Below, piece by piece: positions 1 to 5,184 of a DNA stretch of 11,128 bases (position 1 is its first letter; every line of letters begins with the position of its first letter). The stretch is from CAZIRO01 sp964541595 (GTDB taxonomy: Bacteria > Acidobacteriota > HRBIN11): NCBI GenBank assembly GCA_964541595.1, contig CAZIRO010000093.1:1-11128 (forward strand). The letters are read 5' to 3'. The notes beneath the pieces are model-generated. The model made no database searches, had not been told where the DNA came from, and was given only the letters and a program-made list of their open reading frames with translations. The translations under genes and the position numbers were made by a program.

Positions 1-76
1 GACCTGACACCGGTGGCCACCAGCACACCGGTGGATCCGGTGGTGCGCATGTCCCATGGCCTGTCCCGATCTCAGG
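1..76 (+). mobile_element. Right end of a MITE-like heptamer repeat element (copy 1, truncated by window edge)
   Basis: The last 17 bases (60-76, CCTGTCCCGATCTCAGG) are identical to the right end of the complete element at 5005-5184. The preceding bases CCAT (54-57) are also shared, giving 21 of 23 matches over 54-76. Read on the minus strand, 76 back to about 50 matches the left terminal repeat of the other copy at 23 of 27 positions. At 1-11 the sequence GACCTGACACC is the tail of the same GACACCT heptamer phase, in the same orientation as in copy 2. Positions 12-53 are a GC-rich spacer with several CCGGTGG/CCACCGG inverted motifs. The left end and any target duplication lie outside the window; if the insertion model holds, the right duplication would begin at 77 (GGTAATC). 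Confidence 0.6.
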
Positions 77-134
77 GGTAATCAGTTGTCAAATCCGCGT
101 TCTTATGTACCATGGATGTGTCCGGGTATCCGCT

Positions 135-141
135 ACGGAGG
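135..141 (+). promoter_or_regulatory. Shine-Dalgarno that decides the GTG start at 148
   Basis: ACGGAGG lies 6 bases before GTG at 148. The in-frame ATG at 112 has no comparable purine-rich site, so the GTG is preferred. Confidence 0.6.
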
Positions 142-147
142 AACATC

Positions 148-552
148 GTGTCATCTGAACCAATGCTCGATCTACCGCGACCGGGACCTATTGGGCGCAT
201 CCTGCGCATTTTGTTCGGTGGAACCCTGGTGTACTTTTTCGCCACGGTCCTGATGCGCTATGATCCGCACCTGCCGCTGACCCCGCCCCCACACAACTGG
301 TTGACCTACGTGGTTGCCGCAATCGCCTTTTATATGCTGGGGCATACTGCACACTCCTGGGGCCTGCATTCACGTGTACTGCAAGGGACTTGGATCGCTC
401 TGGCCCTGATCGGTCTCCTGGTGGACTGGATCTGGTTCGGCCGGTTCTGGGGTCCCACAATCGGTCTGGCCATCATGATCCTGATTCTGGGCACGTTCTT
501 TTATCTCGGCATATCTTTTATCGTGGCCGGACTGTTTGCTGCCCCTGGGTGA
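148..552 (+). CDS. Small four-helix membrane protein, unknown function
   Basis: A 134-residue product starting at GTG 148, chosen for its good Shine-Dalgarno. An ATG at 112 in the same frame would add 12 residues. A short polar N-terminus rich in Pro and Arg is followed by four hydrophobic stretches: around LRILFGGTLVYFF, the WLTYVVAAIAFYMLG segment, TWIALALIGLLVDW, and a long C-terminal one from GPTIGLAIMILILG to the end. There is no signal-peptide cleavage site or catalytic motif that I recognise. It is the first gene of the plus-strand group and sits just after a repeat element. A 138-bp gap separates it from the flavoprotein gene, so co-transcription is possible but not shown. It may be an accessory inner-membrane protein of the glycan pathway; that is inference from position only. 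Confidence 0.7.
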   Translation: MSSEPMLDLPRPGPIGRILRILFGGTLVYFFATVLMRYDPHLPLTPPPHNWLTYVVAAIAFYMLGHTAHSWGLHSRVLQGTWIALALIGLLVDWIWFGRFWGPTIGLAIMILILGTFFYLGISFIVAGLFAAPG

Positions 553-690
553 GAGCAGTCCGCTATTCCCCACGTGCTGGGGCGCATGTTCAAACGGCAA
601 GCACATCTCTACGCGTGACCCGGTGGACTCACCCGCCTGGATCGGTGGGAAACCCGTCGTCGTCACAAAAACCCATATGATTGAAACACG
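553..690. other. Intergenic gap with a weak promoter candidate
   Basis: This 138-bp gap precedes the flavoprotein gene. It contains TATGAT at 676-681, a fair match to a -10 box, 9 bases before the ATG at 691. I see no convincing -35 element at the expected distance and no Shine-Dalgarno before 691. No terminator hairpin with a T-tract follows the membrane-protein gene. Confidence 0.3.
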
Positions 691-2142
691 ATGCCCGTTG
701 AACCAACGCAGATCGTGGTGTGTGGTGCCGGGCCTGCCGGCTTGACCGCAGCGTATACCGCTGTGCAGCATGACATGCAGGTGGTCGTGCTCGAAAAGAG
801 TGCGCACATCGGCGGACATGCCCGGACGGAAGACTACCGGGGATTTCGGCTCGACGTGGGCGGGCATCGGTTCTTCACAAAACTCCCGGAGATCGAATCG
901 ATCTGGCACGATTTGATGGGCGAGGATTTCCTCAAAGTCCAGAGGTTATCCCGTATTTACTACAGAGGCCGATTTTTCTATTACCCTTTACGGTTCTGGA
1001 ACGTCTTGAAAGGACTCGGAATCTGGGAGAGTACCCGGATCCTCGGGAGTTTCCTGTACGCGCAACTGTTTCCCTATCCCGAAGAAAAGAGTTTCGAGCA
1101 GTGGGTCTGCAATCGATTCGGACGTCGGTTATACCGCATTTTCTTCAAGACGTATACGGAAAAAGTCTGGGGCATTGCCTGCGATCAGATTCAGGCCCAA
1201 TGGGCTGCTCAGCGGATTACAAATCTCACTTTCTGGACAGCGCTGAAACGTTCCCTGTTCCGGAACAACCGTAATGATGTGAAGACGCTCATCGAATCGT
1301 TTCACTATCCTCGCCTGGGTCCCGGCCAGTTGTGGCATCGCATGGCCGAGCGGATTCGTGCATGGGGCGGGGAAATCCGATTGCGTTCGGAAGTCATCCG
1401 CATTCTCCATGACCGCCGCCGTGTACACGCATTTGTCGTGCATACGGACGACCGCGATGTGGAGGTTCGAGGCACGCATTACCTGTCCAGCATGCCGCTC
1501 CGGAACCTGATCGAACGGCTGGATCCGTCCCCGCCGGAGGACGTGCTTCAGGCCGCCCGAAAGATCCGATATCGCGATTTTCTTATGGTCGGCCTGATCG
1601 TCGATCGGCCGCACCTGTTTCCGGACAACTGGATATACGTGCACAGTCCGAACGTCCGGGTCGCGCGGATTCAGAACTTCAAAAACTGGAGCCGGGACAT
1701 GGTACCGGATCCCCGGAAAAGCTGCCTGGGGATGGAATACTTCTGCAATATCGGTGACGATCTCTGGCAGATGGACGATGCCGATCTGATTGAACTCGCC
1801 AGGCGGGAAATCGAGCGCCTTGGCCTGGCACGTGCAAGCGATGTGGAAGCCGGCATGGTCATCCGGGAGCCGTACGCATATCCGGTCTATGACACCGAAT
1901 ATGTTGCGGCAAAAGCGCATCTGAAGGCGTATCTGCACTCGTTCGTCAATCTGTACCCCATCGGGCGGAACGGCCTGCACCGTTATGACAACCAGGACCA
2001 TGCGATGCTGTCCGGCATCCTGGCTATCCGCAACGTATTGGGAGAACGCCACGATCTATGGGCGATCAACATGGAACCCGAATACCATGAAACCGTCCAG
2101 GCCACCCGCGTCGACGTATCCATTCGGGAGCCGTCTTCGTGA
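691..2142 (+). CDS. FAD-dependent oxidoreductase, UDP-galactopyranose mutase-like / HemY-like (COG1232 type)
   Basis: A 483-residue cytosolic flavoprotein. The N-terminal Rossmann fold has GAGPAG at residues 12-17 and an acidic residue after the second strand (E35, in VVLEKS) for the FAD ribose, then IGGHART (40-46) and DVGGHRFFTK (from 55). These are typical of the amine-oxidase/UDP-galactopyranose-mutase-like superfamily found in bacterial polysaccharide loci. The conserved middle segment FFKTYTEKVWG and the C-terminal GRNGLHRYDNQDHAM, which closes over the flavin, are both present. The length is normal for the group. By family knowledge it may oxidise or isomerise a nucleotide- or lipid-linked sugar; the exact substrate cannot be read from sequence. 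No Shine-Dalgarno precedes the ATG. It overlaps the deacetylase gene by 4 bp (GTGA), which suggests translational coupling. Confidence 0.9.
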   Translation: MPVEPTQIVVCGAGPAGLTAAYTAVQHDMQVVVLEKSAHIGGHARTEDYRGFRLDVGGHRFFTKLPEIESIWHDLMGEDFLKVQRLSRIYYRGRFFYYPLRFWNVLKGLGIWESTRILGSFLYAQLFPYPEEKSFEQWVCNRFGRRLYRIFFKTYTEKVWGIACDQIQAQWAAQRITNLTFWTALKRSLFRNNRNDVKTLIESFHYPRLGPGQLWHRMAERIRAWGGEIRLRSEVIRILHDRRRVHAFVVHTDDRDVEVRGTHYLSSMPLRNLIERLDPSPPEDVLQAARKIRYRDFLMVGLIVDRPHLFPDNWIYVHSPNVRVARIQNFKNWSRDMVPDPRKSCLGMEYFCNIGDDLWQMDDADLIELARREIERLGLARASDVEAGMVIREPYAYPVYDTEYVAAKAHLKAYLHSFVNLYPIGRNGLHRYDNQDHAMLSGILAIRNVLGERHDLWAINMEPEYHETVQATRVDVSIREPSS

Positions 2143-2909
2143 TGCCCACGTGTCGGATCACCATCCTGATGTATCACGCGATCAATCCCCGTCCCTCTCC
2201 GATCACCGTTGATCCGCGTACATTTCAGGCCCAAATGCAGTACCTGGCCGACAGCCGCATTCCCGTGCTCTCTCTGCACAATCTGGTCGAGAGACTGCGG
2301 CGCCAGGACCTCCCCAACCGGGCCGTGATCATCACGTTTGATGACGGTTTTGCCTCTGTTTACACGCATGCGCTGCCGATCCTGATCGAGCACGGTTTTC
2401 CCGCTACCGTTTTCCTGGTTCCAGGCTACTGCGGTGCCTGGAATGACTGGCCGGATCAGCCGGACTGTATCCCCCGCATGCGATTACTGGACTGGTCGCA
2501 GGTTCGGGAAATGGCCGCATGCAATATCGACTTCGGCGCACATTCCGTATCCCACAGACGGCTGGACCGCATTCCGAAAAACGCGGCACGCCGGGAGATT
2601 CTCGATTCACAGAAGATCATCGAAGACCGCCTGGGTCGCCCGGTTGCGTTTTTCGCTTACCCGTATGGGCGGTGTTCCGCAGCAGCAGAGACGATCGTTC
2701 GTTCGGCATTTCTCGGCGCCTGTACAGCCGAGATCCGGTACGGCACGACAACGAGCGACCCGTGGCGGTTGCCTCGAATTGAGGTGCATTATCTGCGCAG
2801 GTTCACGGTATTTCGTAATGTTGTGCGGGGGCAAGGCAGTGGATACCTGACGGCACGCAGGTACGTCCGCACGGTGGGGGTGCACCTCCTGCGTCGCCCA
2901 TGGCGATAA
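2139..2909 (+). CDS. Polysaccharide deacetylase, CE4 / NodB-homology domain
   Basis: A 256-residue protein with the standard CE4 motifs: ITFDDGF with the catalytic-base and metal Asp at 68-69, GAHSVSH with the metal-binding His at 135 and 139, and FFAYPYG at 171-177. It starts with the MYHAI strand typical of NodB-like enzymes. There is no signal peptide or membrane anchor, so it probably acts in the cytoplasm on a lipid-linked or nucleotide-linked N-acetylated sugar, as seen for deacetylases inside glycan operons. GTG 2139 is preferred because GGGAG (2126-2130) lies 8 bases upstream and the codon makes a 4-bp overlap with the flavoprotein stop. ATG 2142 is the alternative. The C-terminal 40 residues are rich in Arg and basic, and could contact membrane or a partner. 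Confidence 0.92.
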   Translation: MMPTCRITILMYHAINPRPSPITVDPRTFQAQMQYLADSRIPVLSLHNLVERLRRQDLPNRAVIITFDDGFASVYTHALPILIEHGFPATVFLVPGYCGAWNDWPDQPDCIPRMRLLDWSQVREMAACNIDFGAHSVSHRRLDRIPKNAARREILDSQKIIEDRLGRPVAFFAYPYGRCSAAAETIVRSAFLGACTAEIRYGTTTSDPWRLPRIEVHYLRRFTVFRNVVRGQGSGYLTARRYVRTVGVHLLRRPWR

Positions 2910-2918
2910 TCCGGAGTG

Positions 2919-3914
2919 ATGGCATCCATGCAGCGTCCCTGGGTCTGTCCGATATGTCACGCATCTATCGTTCAGATGGACCGATTCCACGTATGCATCC
3001 GTGAAGGACATACGTTCGGAAATATTGCCGGATTCCCGGATCTGCGGGTCAACCCTCAGGGCACGGGGAATGTCCATCCTTCGATCGTCGATCGTCTACA
3101 TGCGGAATATCCCCACCGATCGTTTCATGCAATGGTGCACATGCTGTATACCCAACTCCCGGACATGCCATCCGCTCTGGTGAAACGGTATATCCTGCAT
3201 ATTGAAACCGGTGTGTTCCGTGCACGTGCGATCCTGGATGCCATCCGTACGGACCGTTCACCTTCACCGGACGACACCTTTCTCGAGGTCGGCTGCGGCA
3301 GTGGGGCGATGCTGCTTGCAGCAACCGAACGGTTTTCCCGGGTACTCGGGATCGACATCGCACCACACTGGCTGTTGATCGCGCAAAAAAGACTGCAAGA
3401 AGCGGGGCGTCATGCTACGTTCGCCTGTGCGTCCGCCACGCATCTGCCCCTGCCGGATGATTCCGTACAATGGATCGTCGGACAGGACGTGCTGGAACAC
3501 GTTTCCGATCCATCGGCCCTGCTGGCCGAAGCGTTTCGCGTGCTGGCCCCGGGCGGTGTCCTGTTTCTCTCGACCCCGAATCGCTGGACCCTGGGACTGG
3601 AACCGCACGTGCGGCTCTGGGGCGTGGGGTTCTTGCCCCGGACATGGCAGACGCGGTATGTCCGGTGGTACCGAAAGATGGATTATCGCGATGTGCAAAC
3701 GTTGCACTATTTTGCCATCCGGCATTTGCTCCGCCAGACACCGTTTCGAGAATGGCGGATCGGGTTGCCCGACCTTCCTGCCGCACACCTCCACCGTTTG
3801 TCCCGATGGGAACGGATGGCCTATCCCGTCTACCGTATGACGAAACAATGGCCGATCGTTCGATGGGGATGGCGCACATTCGGTCCGCTGTTTTACATCG
3901 TCTGTCGAAAATAA
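2919..3914 (+). CDS. SAM-dependent methyltransferase with N-terminal degenerate zinc-ribbon (Methyltransf_11 type)
   Basis: A 331-residue class I methyltransferase. The N-terminus has CPIC (residues 10-13), but the partner pair is degenerate: one Cys, in HVCIREGH, and a His instead of a second CxxC. The SAM-binding motif I is LEVGCGSG (122-129), followed by the acidic GIDIA strand, the DVLEHV motif and PGGVLFLSTPN. A C-terminal basic region of about 100 residues contains PHVRLWGVGFLP and RYVRW. It is a clear paralogue of the minus-strand gene at 3974-4987. The product probably methylates a sugar or a glycan intermediate. GTG 2916, ATG 2919 and ATG 2928 are all possible starts; GGAG at 2913-2916 best fits 2928 by spacing. 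It starts 9 bp after the deacetylase stop, so the two are probably in one operon. Confidence 0.85.
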   Translation: MASMQRPWVCPICHASIVQMDRFHVCIREGHTFGNIAGFPDLRVNPQGTGNVHPSIVDRLHAEYPHRSFHAMVHMLYTQLPDMPSALVKRYILHIETGVFRARAILDAIRTDRSPSPDDTFLEVGCGSGAMLLAATERFSRVLGIDIAPHWLLIAQKRLQEAGRHATFACASATHLPLPDDSVQWIVGQDVLEHVSDPSALLAEAFRVLAPGGVLFLSTPNRWTLGLEPHVRLWGVGFLPRTWQTRYVRWYRKMDYRDVQTLHYFAIRHLLRQTPFREWRIGLPDLPAAHLHRLSRWERMAYPVYRMTKQWPIVRWGWRTFGPLFYIVCRK

Positions 3915-3948
3915 ACGGAATCCAGCCAGAGTGCGGATCGCGGGGATA

Positions 3949-3969
3949 TCCGTTGCGTACGCAACCGGA
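3949..3969. terminator. Hairpin between convergent methyltransferase genes, possible bidirectional terminator
   Basis: Positions 3952-3965 (GTTGCGTACGCAAC) are a perfect 14-bp palindrome. Allowing one bulged C at 3965, TCCG (3949-3952) also pairs with CGGA (3966-3969), giving about a 10-bp stem. It lies in the 59-bp gap between two convergent stops, where a shared terminator is expected. There is no strong T-tract on either strand, so it could instead be a protein-binding site. Confidence 0.4.
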
Positions 3970-3973
3970 CGGA

Positions 3974-4987
3974 TCACGCGGGTTTATAACAGAAATACTC
4001 CACAATGGGGCTGATATAGGGCAGCACCGTCCGGCTTCCCGGAAGGATACGCAAGACTTCATACACATGGAGCAACCATCGGTCCAATCCACGGATACGC
4101 AGATCGGACCGTGCACGAAAACTCGGTGCGGTAATCCGGTCGACCCGCAGCGACGTTCGAGACAACCAGCACCGTAACCTGTAGACACTCATCGGGCGAA
4201 TCGGATGATATGATGTACCGCGCCGCCAGCGCACATATCGATCGCGAACCGACGCGGGCATCCAGCCGACCCACCAGAGTCGGACATGGGGGTCCGGCCC
4301 GAAACCGAATCGGTTGGGCACCAGCAGGTAACACAGACCACCGGGTTTCAATACACGCTCGATCTCCCGCAGGACCGCCGGTGGATCGTATACATGATCG
4401 AGGACGTCGATGCCCAGAACGGCGTCAAACGTTGCATCCGGGACCGGCATCCGTTCGGCACCGGCACAGATCAGGGTCACATTCGCAACGGCGTGTTCAT
4501 GCAACCGTTTACGTGCCACGACCAGCCAGCGCAGCGCAATGTCCATACCGGTGACGTGCCGGACATGACGCGCCGCAACGCAGAGCATTCCCCCGCTCCC
4601 GCAGCCCACTTCCAGGATCAACGCATCCGGATCGATCGTGCGCAGGAGTGTAATACCGTTCCAGATGTGTGCGGCGCGATCAACCGCTGTCAATGCGGCG
4701 GACACATAGCGCTGCGCCATCCGTTCGGACACACCGGGTGTGATCCTCCAGTAATGCGCAATGACTTCAGAAAAGGAGTGGTTTTCCCCGTAAGCATCCA
4801 GTTCCTGTGCCTTACGGGCGTCGTCTTCCTGACCGATATACGGGTCCGGCGCAAGACGGAAATCCGGAATTTCTCTCCGAACCGGATAATGCCGCGCGCA
4901 ACCCGTGCAGTCCCAGCGGTCCGCATGGGGTTCAAGTGGCGTCCGGCATATCGGGCAGATGAGTGAATACGGCGCAACCGGCATCAT
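3974..4987 (-). CDS. SAM-dependent methyltransferase with N-terminal zinc ribbon (Methyltransf_11 type)
   Basis: A 337-residue protein. The N-terminus is an intact four-Cys ribbon, CPIC at 11-14 and CTGC at 27-30, followed by YP and an IPDFR turn as in Trm112-like ribbons fused to methyltransferases. Motif I is ILEVGCGSGG (E126 to G132), followed by GMDIA, the GIDVLDHV motif and the PGGLCYLLVPN strand. The C-terminal part (PHVRLWWVGWMP, RYVRW) matches the plus-strand gene at 2919-3914, so the two are paralogues arranged tail to tail. A sugar or lipid-linked glycan O-methyltransferase is the likely role. The start at 4987 is supported by GAGG (minus strand, 5000-4997) 9 bases upstream. The gene was probably immediately downstream of the GT4 gene until a repeat element inserted between them. 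Confidence 0.87.
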   Translation of the reverse strand: MMPVAPYSLICPICRTPLEPHADRWDCTGCARHYPVRREIPDFRLAPDPYIGQEDDARKAQELDAYGENHSFSEVIAHYWRITPGVSERMAQRYVSAALTAVDRAAHIWNGITLLRTIDPDALILEVGCGSGGMLCVAARHVRHVTGMDIALRWLVVARKRLHEHAVANVTLICAGAERMPVPDATFDAVLGIDVLDHVYDPPAVLREIERVLKPGGLCYLLVPNRFGFGPDPHVRLWWVGWMPASVRDRYVRWRRGTSYHPIRPMSVYRLRCWLSRTSLRVDRITAPSFRARSDLRIRGLDRWLLHVYEVLRILPGSRTVLPYISPIVEYFCYKPA

Positions 4988-4996
4988 GCGTCAACG

Positions 4997-5000
4997 CCTC
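4997..5000 (-). promoter_or_regulatory. Shine-Dalgarno of the 4987 methyltransferase gene
   Basis: GAGG on the minus strand lies 9 bases before the ATG at 4987. It ends 4 bases from the edge of the inserted element. In the inferred pre-insertion sequence it would have been inside the last codons of the GT4 gene. Confidence 0.5.
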
Positions 5001-5005
5001 GTTAT
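4999..5005 (+). repeat. Left putative target-site duplication TCGTTAT
   Basis: The seven bases TCGTTAT directly abut the left terminal inverted repeat and recur exactly at 5185-5191 against the right one. The last T may belong to the element, making the duplication 6 bp. Confidence 0.65.
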
Positions 5006-5021
5006 CTGAAATCGGGACAGG
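5005..5021 (+). repeat. Left terminal inverted repeat of the insertion
   Basis: It pairs with 5168-5184 at 15 of 17 positions. Inward, the AAATGGGACAC that follows matches the corresponding bases of copy 1 better than those of its own right end. This suggests an ancestral terminal repeat of about 27 bases. Confidence 0.65.
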
Positions 5022-5045
5022 AAATGGGACACGGCGTGTCCCGAT
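5011..5045. repeat. Nested inverted repeats / hairpin at the left end of the element
   Basis: ATCGGGACA (5011-5019) pairs perfectly with TGTCCCGAT (5037-5045). Nested inside, GGGACAC (5026-5032) pairs perfectly with GTGTCCC (5036-5042) across a 3-base loop. The two foldings are mutually exclusive. On the minus strand this would sit in any read-through transcript from the GT4 gene toward the downstream methyltransferase. There is no T-tract, so a terminator role is doubtful. Confidence 0.55.
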
Positions 5046-5079
5046 GGACCCCGCGATAACCCGTCAACCAGGATGCGCT

Positions 5080-5142
5080 GACACCTGGGACCCGACACCC
5101 GACACCTGACACCTGGGACCTGAGACCTGCTACCTGACACCT
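5080..5142 (+). repeat. Tandem heptamer array, 9 x 7 bp, consensus GACACCT
   Basis: Nine in-phase 7-base units run without a break: GACACCT, GGGACCC, GACACCC, GACACCT, GACACCT, GGGACCT, GAGACCT, GCTACCT, GACACCT. Bases 1 (G) and 4-6 (ACC) are invariant and the others vary, so the array is old or under loose constraint. It resembles the short tandem heptamer repeats described in several bacterial phyla. It lies wholly inside the inverted-repeat-bounded element, and the same unit occurs at the truncated edge of copy 1. Confidence 0.85.
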
Positions 5143-5167
5143 GTTCCTGGCGTCGACCGGTCCATCC

Positions 5168-5184
5168 CCTGTCCCGATCTCAGG
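5168..5184 (-). repeat. Right terminal inverted repeat of the insertion
   Basis: Identical over 17 bases to 60-76 and inverted relative to 5005-5021. On the minus strand its first bases CCTGA provide the in-frame TGA stop (5182-5180) of the GT4 gene. Confidence 0.7.

Larger units (their letters stand above)
5005..5184. mobile_element. MITE-like non-autonomous insertion with internal heptamer array (copy 2, complete)
   Basis: A segment of about 180 bp with no gene. Its ends are inverted repeats: 5005-5021 on plus (TCTGAAATCGGGACAGG) against 5184-5168 on minus (CCTGAGATCGGGACAGG), 15 of 17 identical. It is flanked by the 7-bp direct repeat TCGTTAT. Inside are a subterminal hairpin near the left end (5026-5042) and nine GACACCT-like heptamers (5080-5142). 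Excision in silico with one direct repeat restores a continuous junction in which the GT4 frame ends 3 bp before the next ATG. It has no coding capacity, so a transposase would have to act in trans. The element family is not one I can name. Confidence 0.7.

Noticed and set aside
112..147. Upstream ATG start for the small membrane protein
   Set aside because: The GTG at 148 has ACGGAGG at good spacing, while the ATG at 112 has none.
1129..2052. Long open frame of 307 codons on the minus strand inside the flavoprotein gene
   Set aside because: It is antisense to a gene with clear FAD motifs and shows no recognisable fold; high G+C makes such shadows common.
3797..3808. TGTCCCGATGGG, resembling the element's terminal repeat, inside the plus-strand methyltransferase
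   Set aside because: Only a short match within well-conserved coding sequence; no heptamers or inverted partner nearby.
3264..4188. Overlapping open frames on both strands across the convergent methyltransferase ends (about 235-257 codons)
   Set aside because: They are out of frame with two convincing methyltransferases, are rich in Arg, Pro, Gly and Ser, and carry no motifs.
4286..4966. Plus-strand frame of 226 codons antisense to the minus-strand methyltransferase
   Set aside because: Shadow of the coding strand; its composition is unnatural and there is no ribosome-binding site or domain.
5026..5042. Rho-independent terminator for the GT4 gene
   Set aside because: The stem is strong, but no T-rich tract follows on either strand and it belongs to the inserted element.
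5080..5142. CRISPR array
   Set aside because: Units are 7 bp and contiguous with no spacers.
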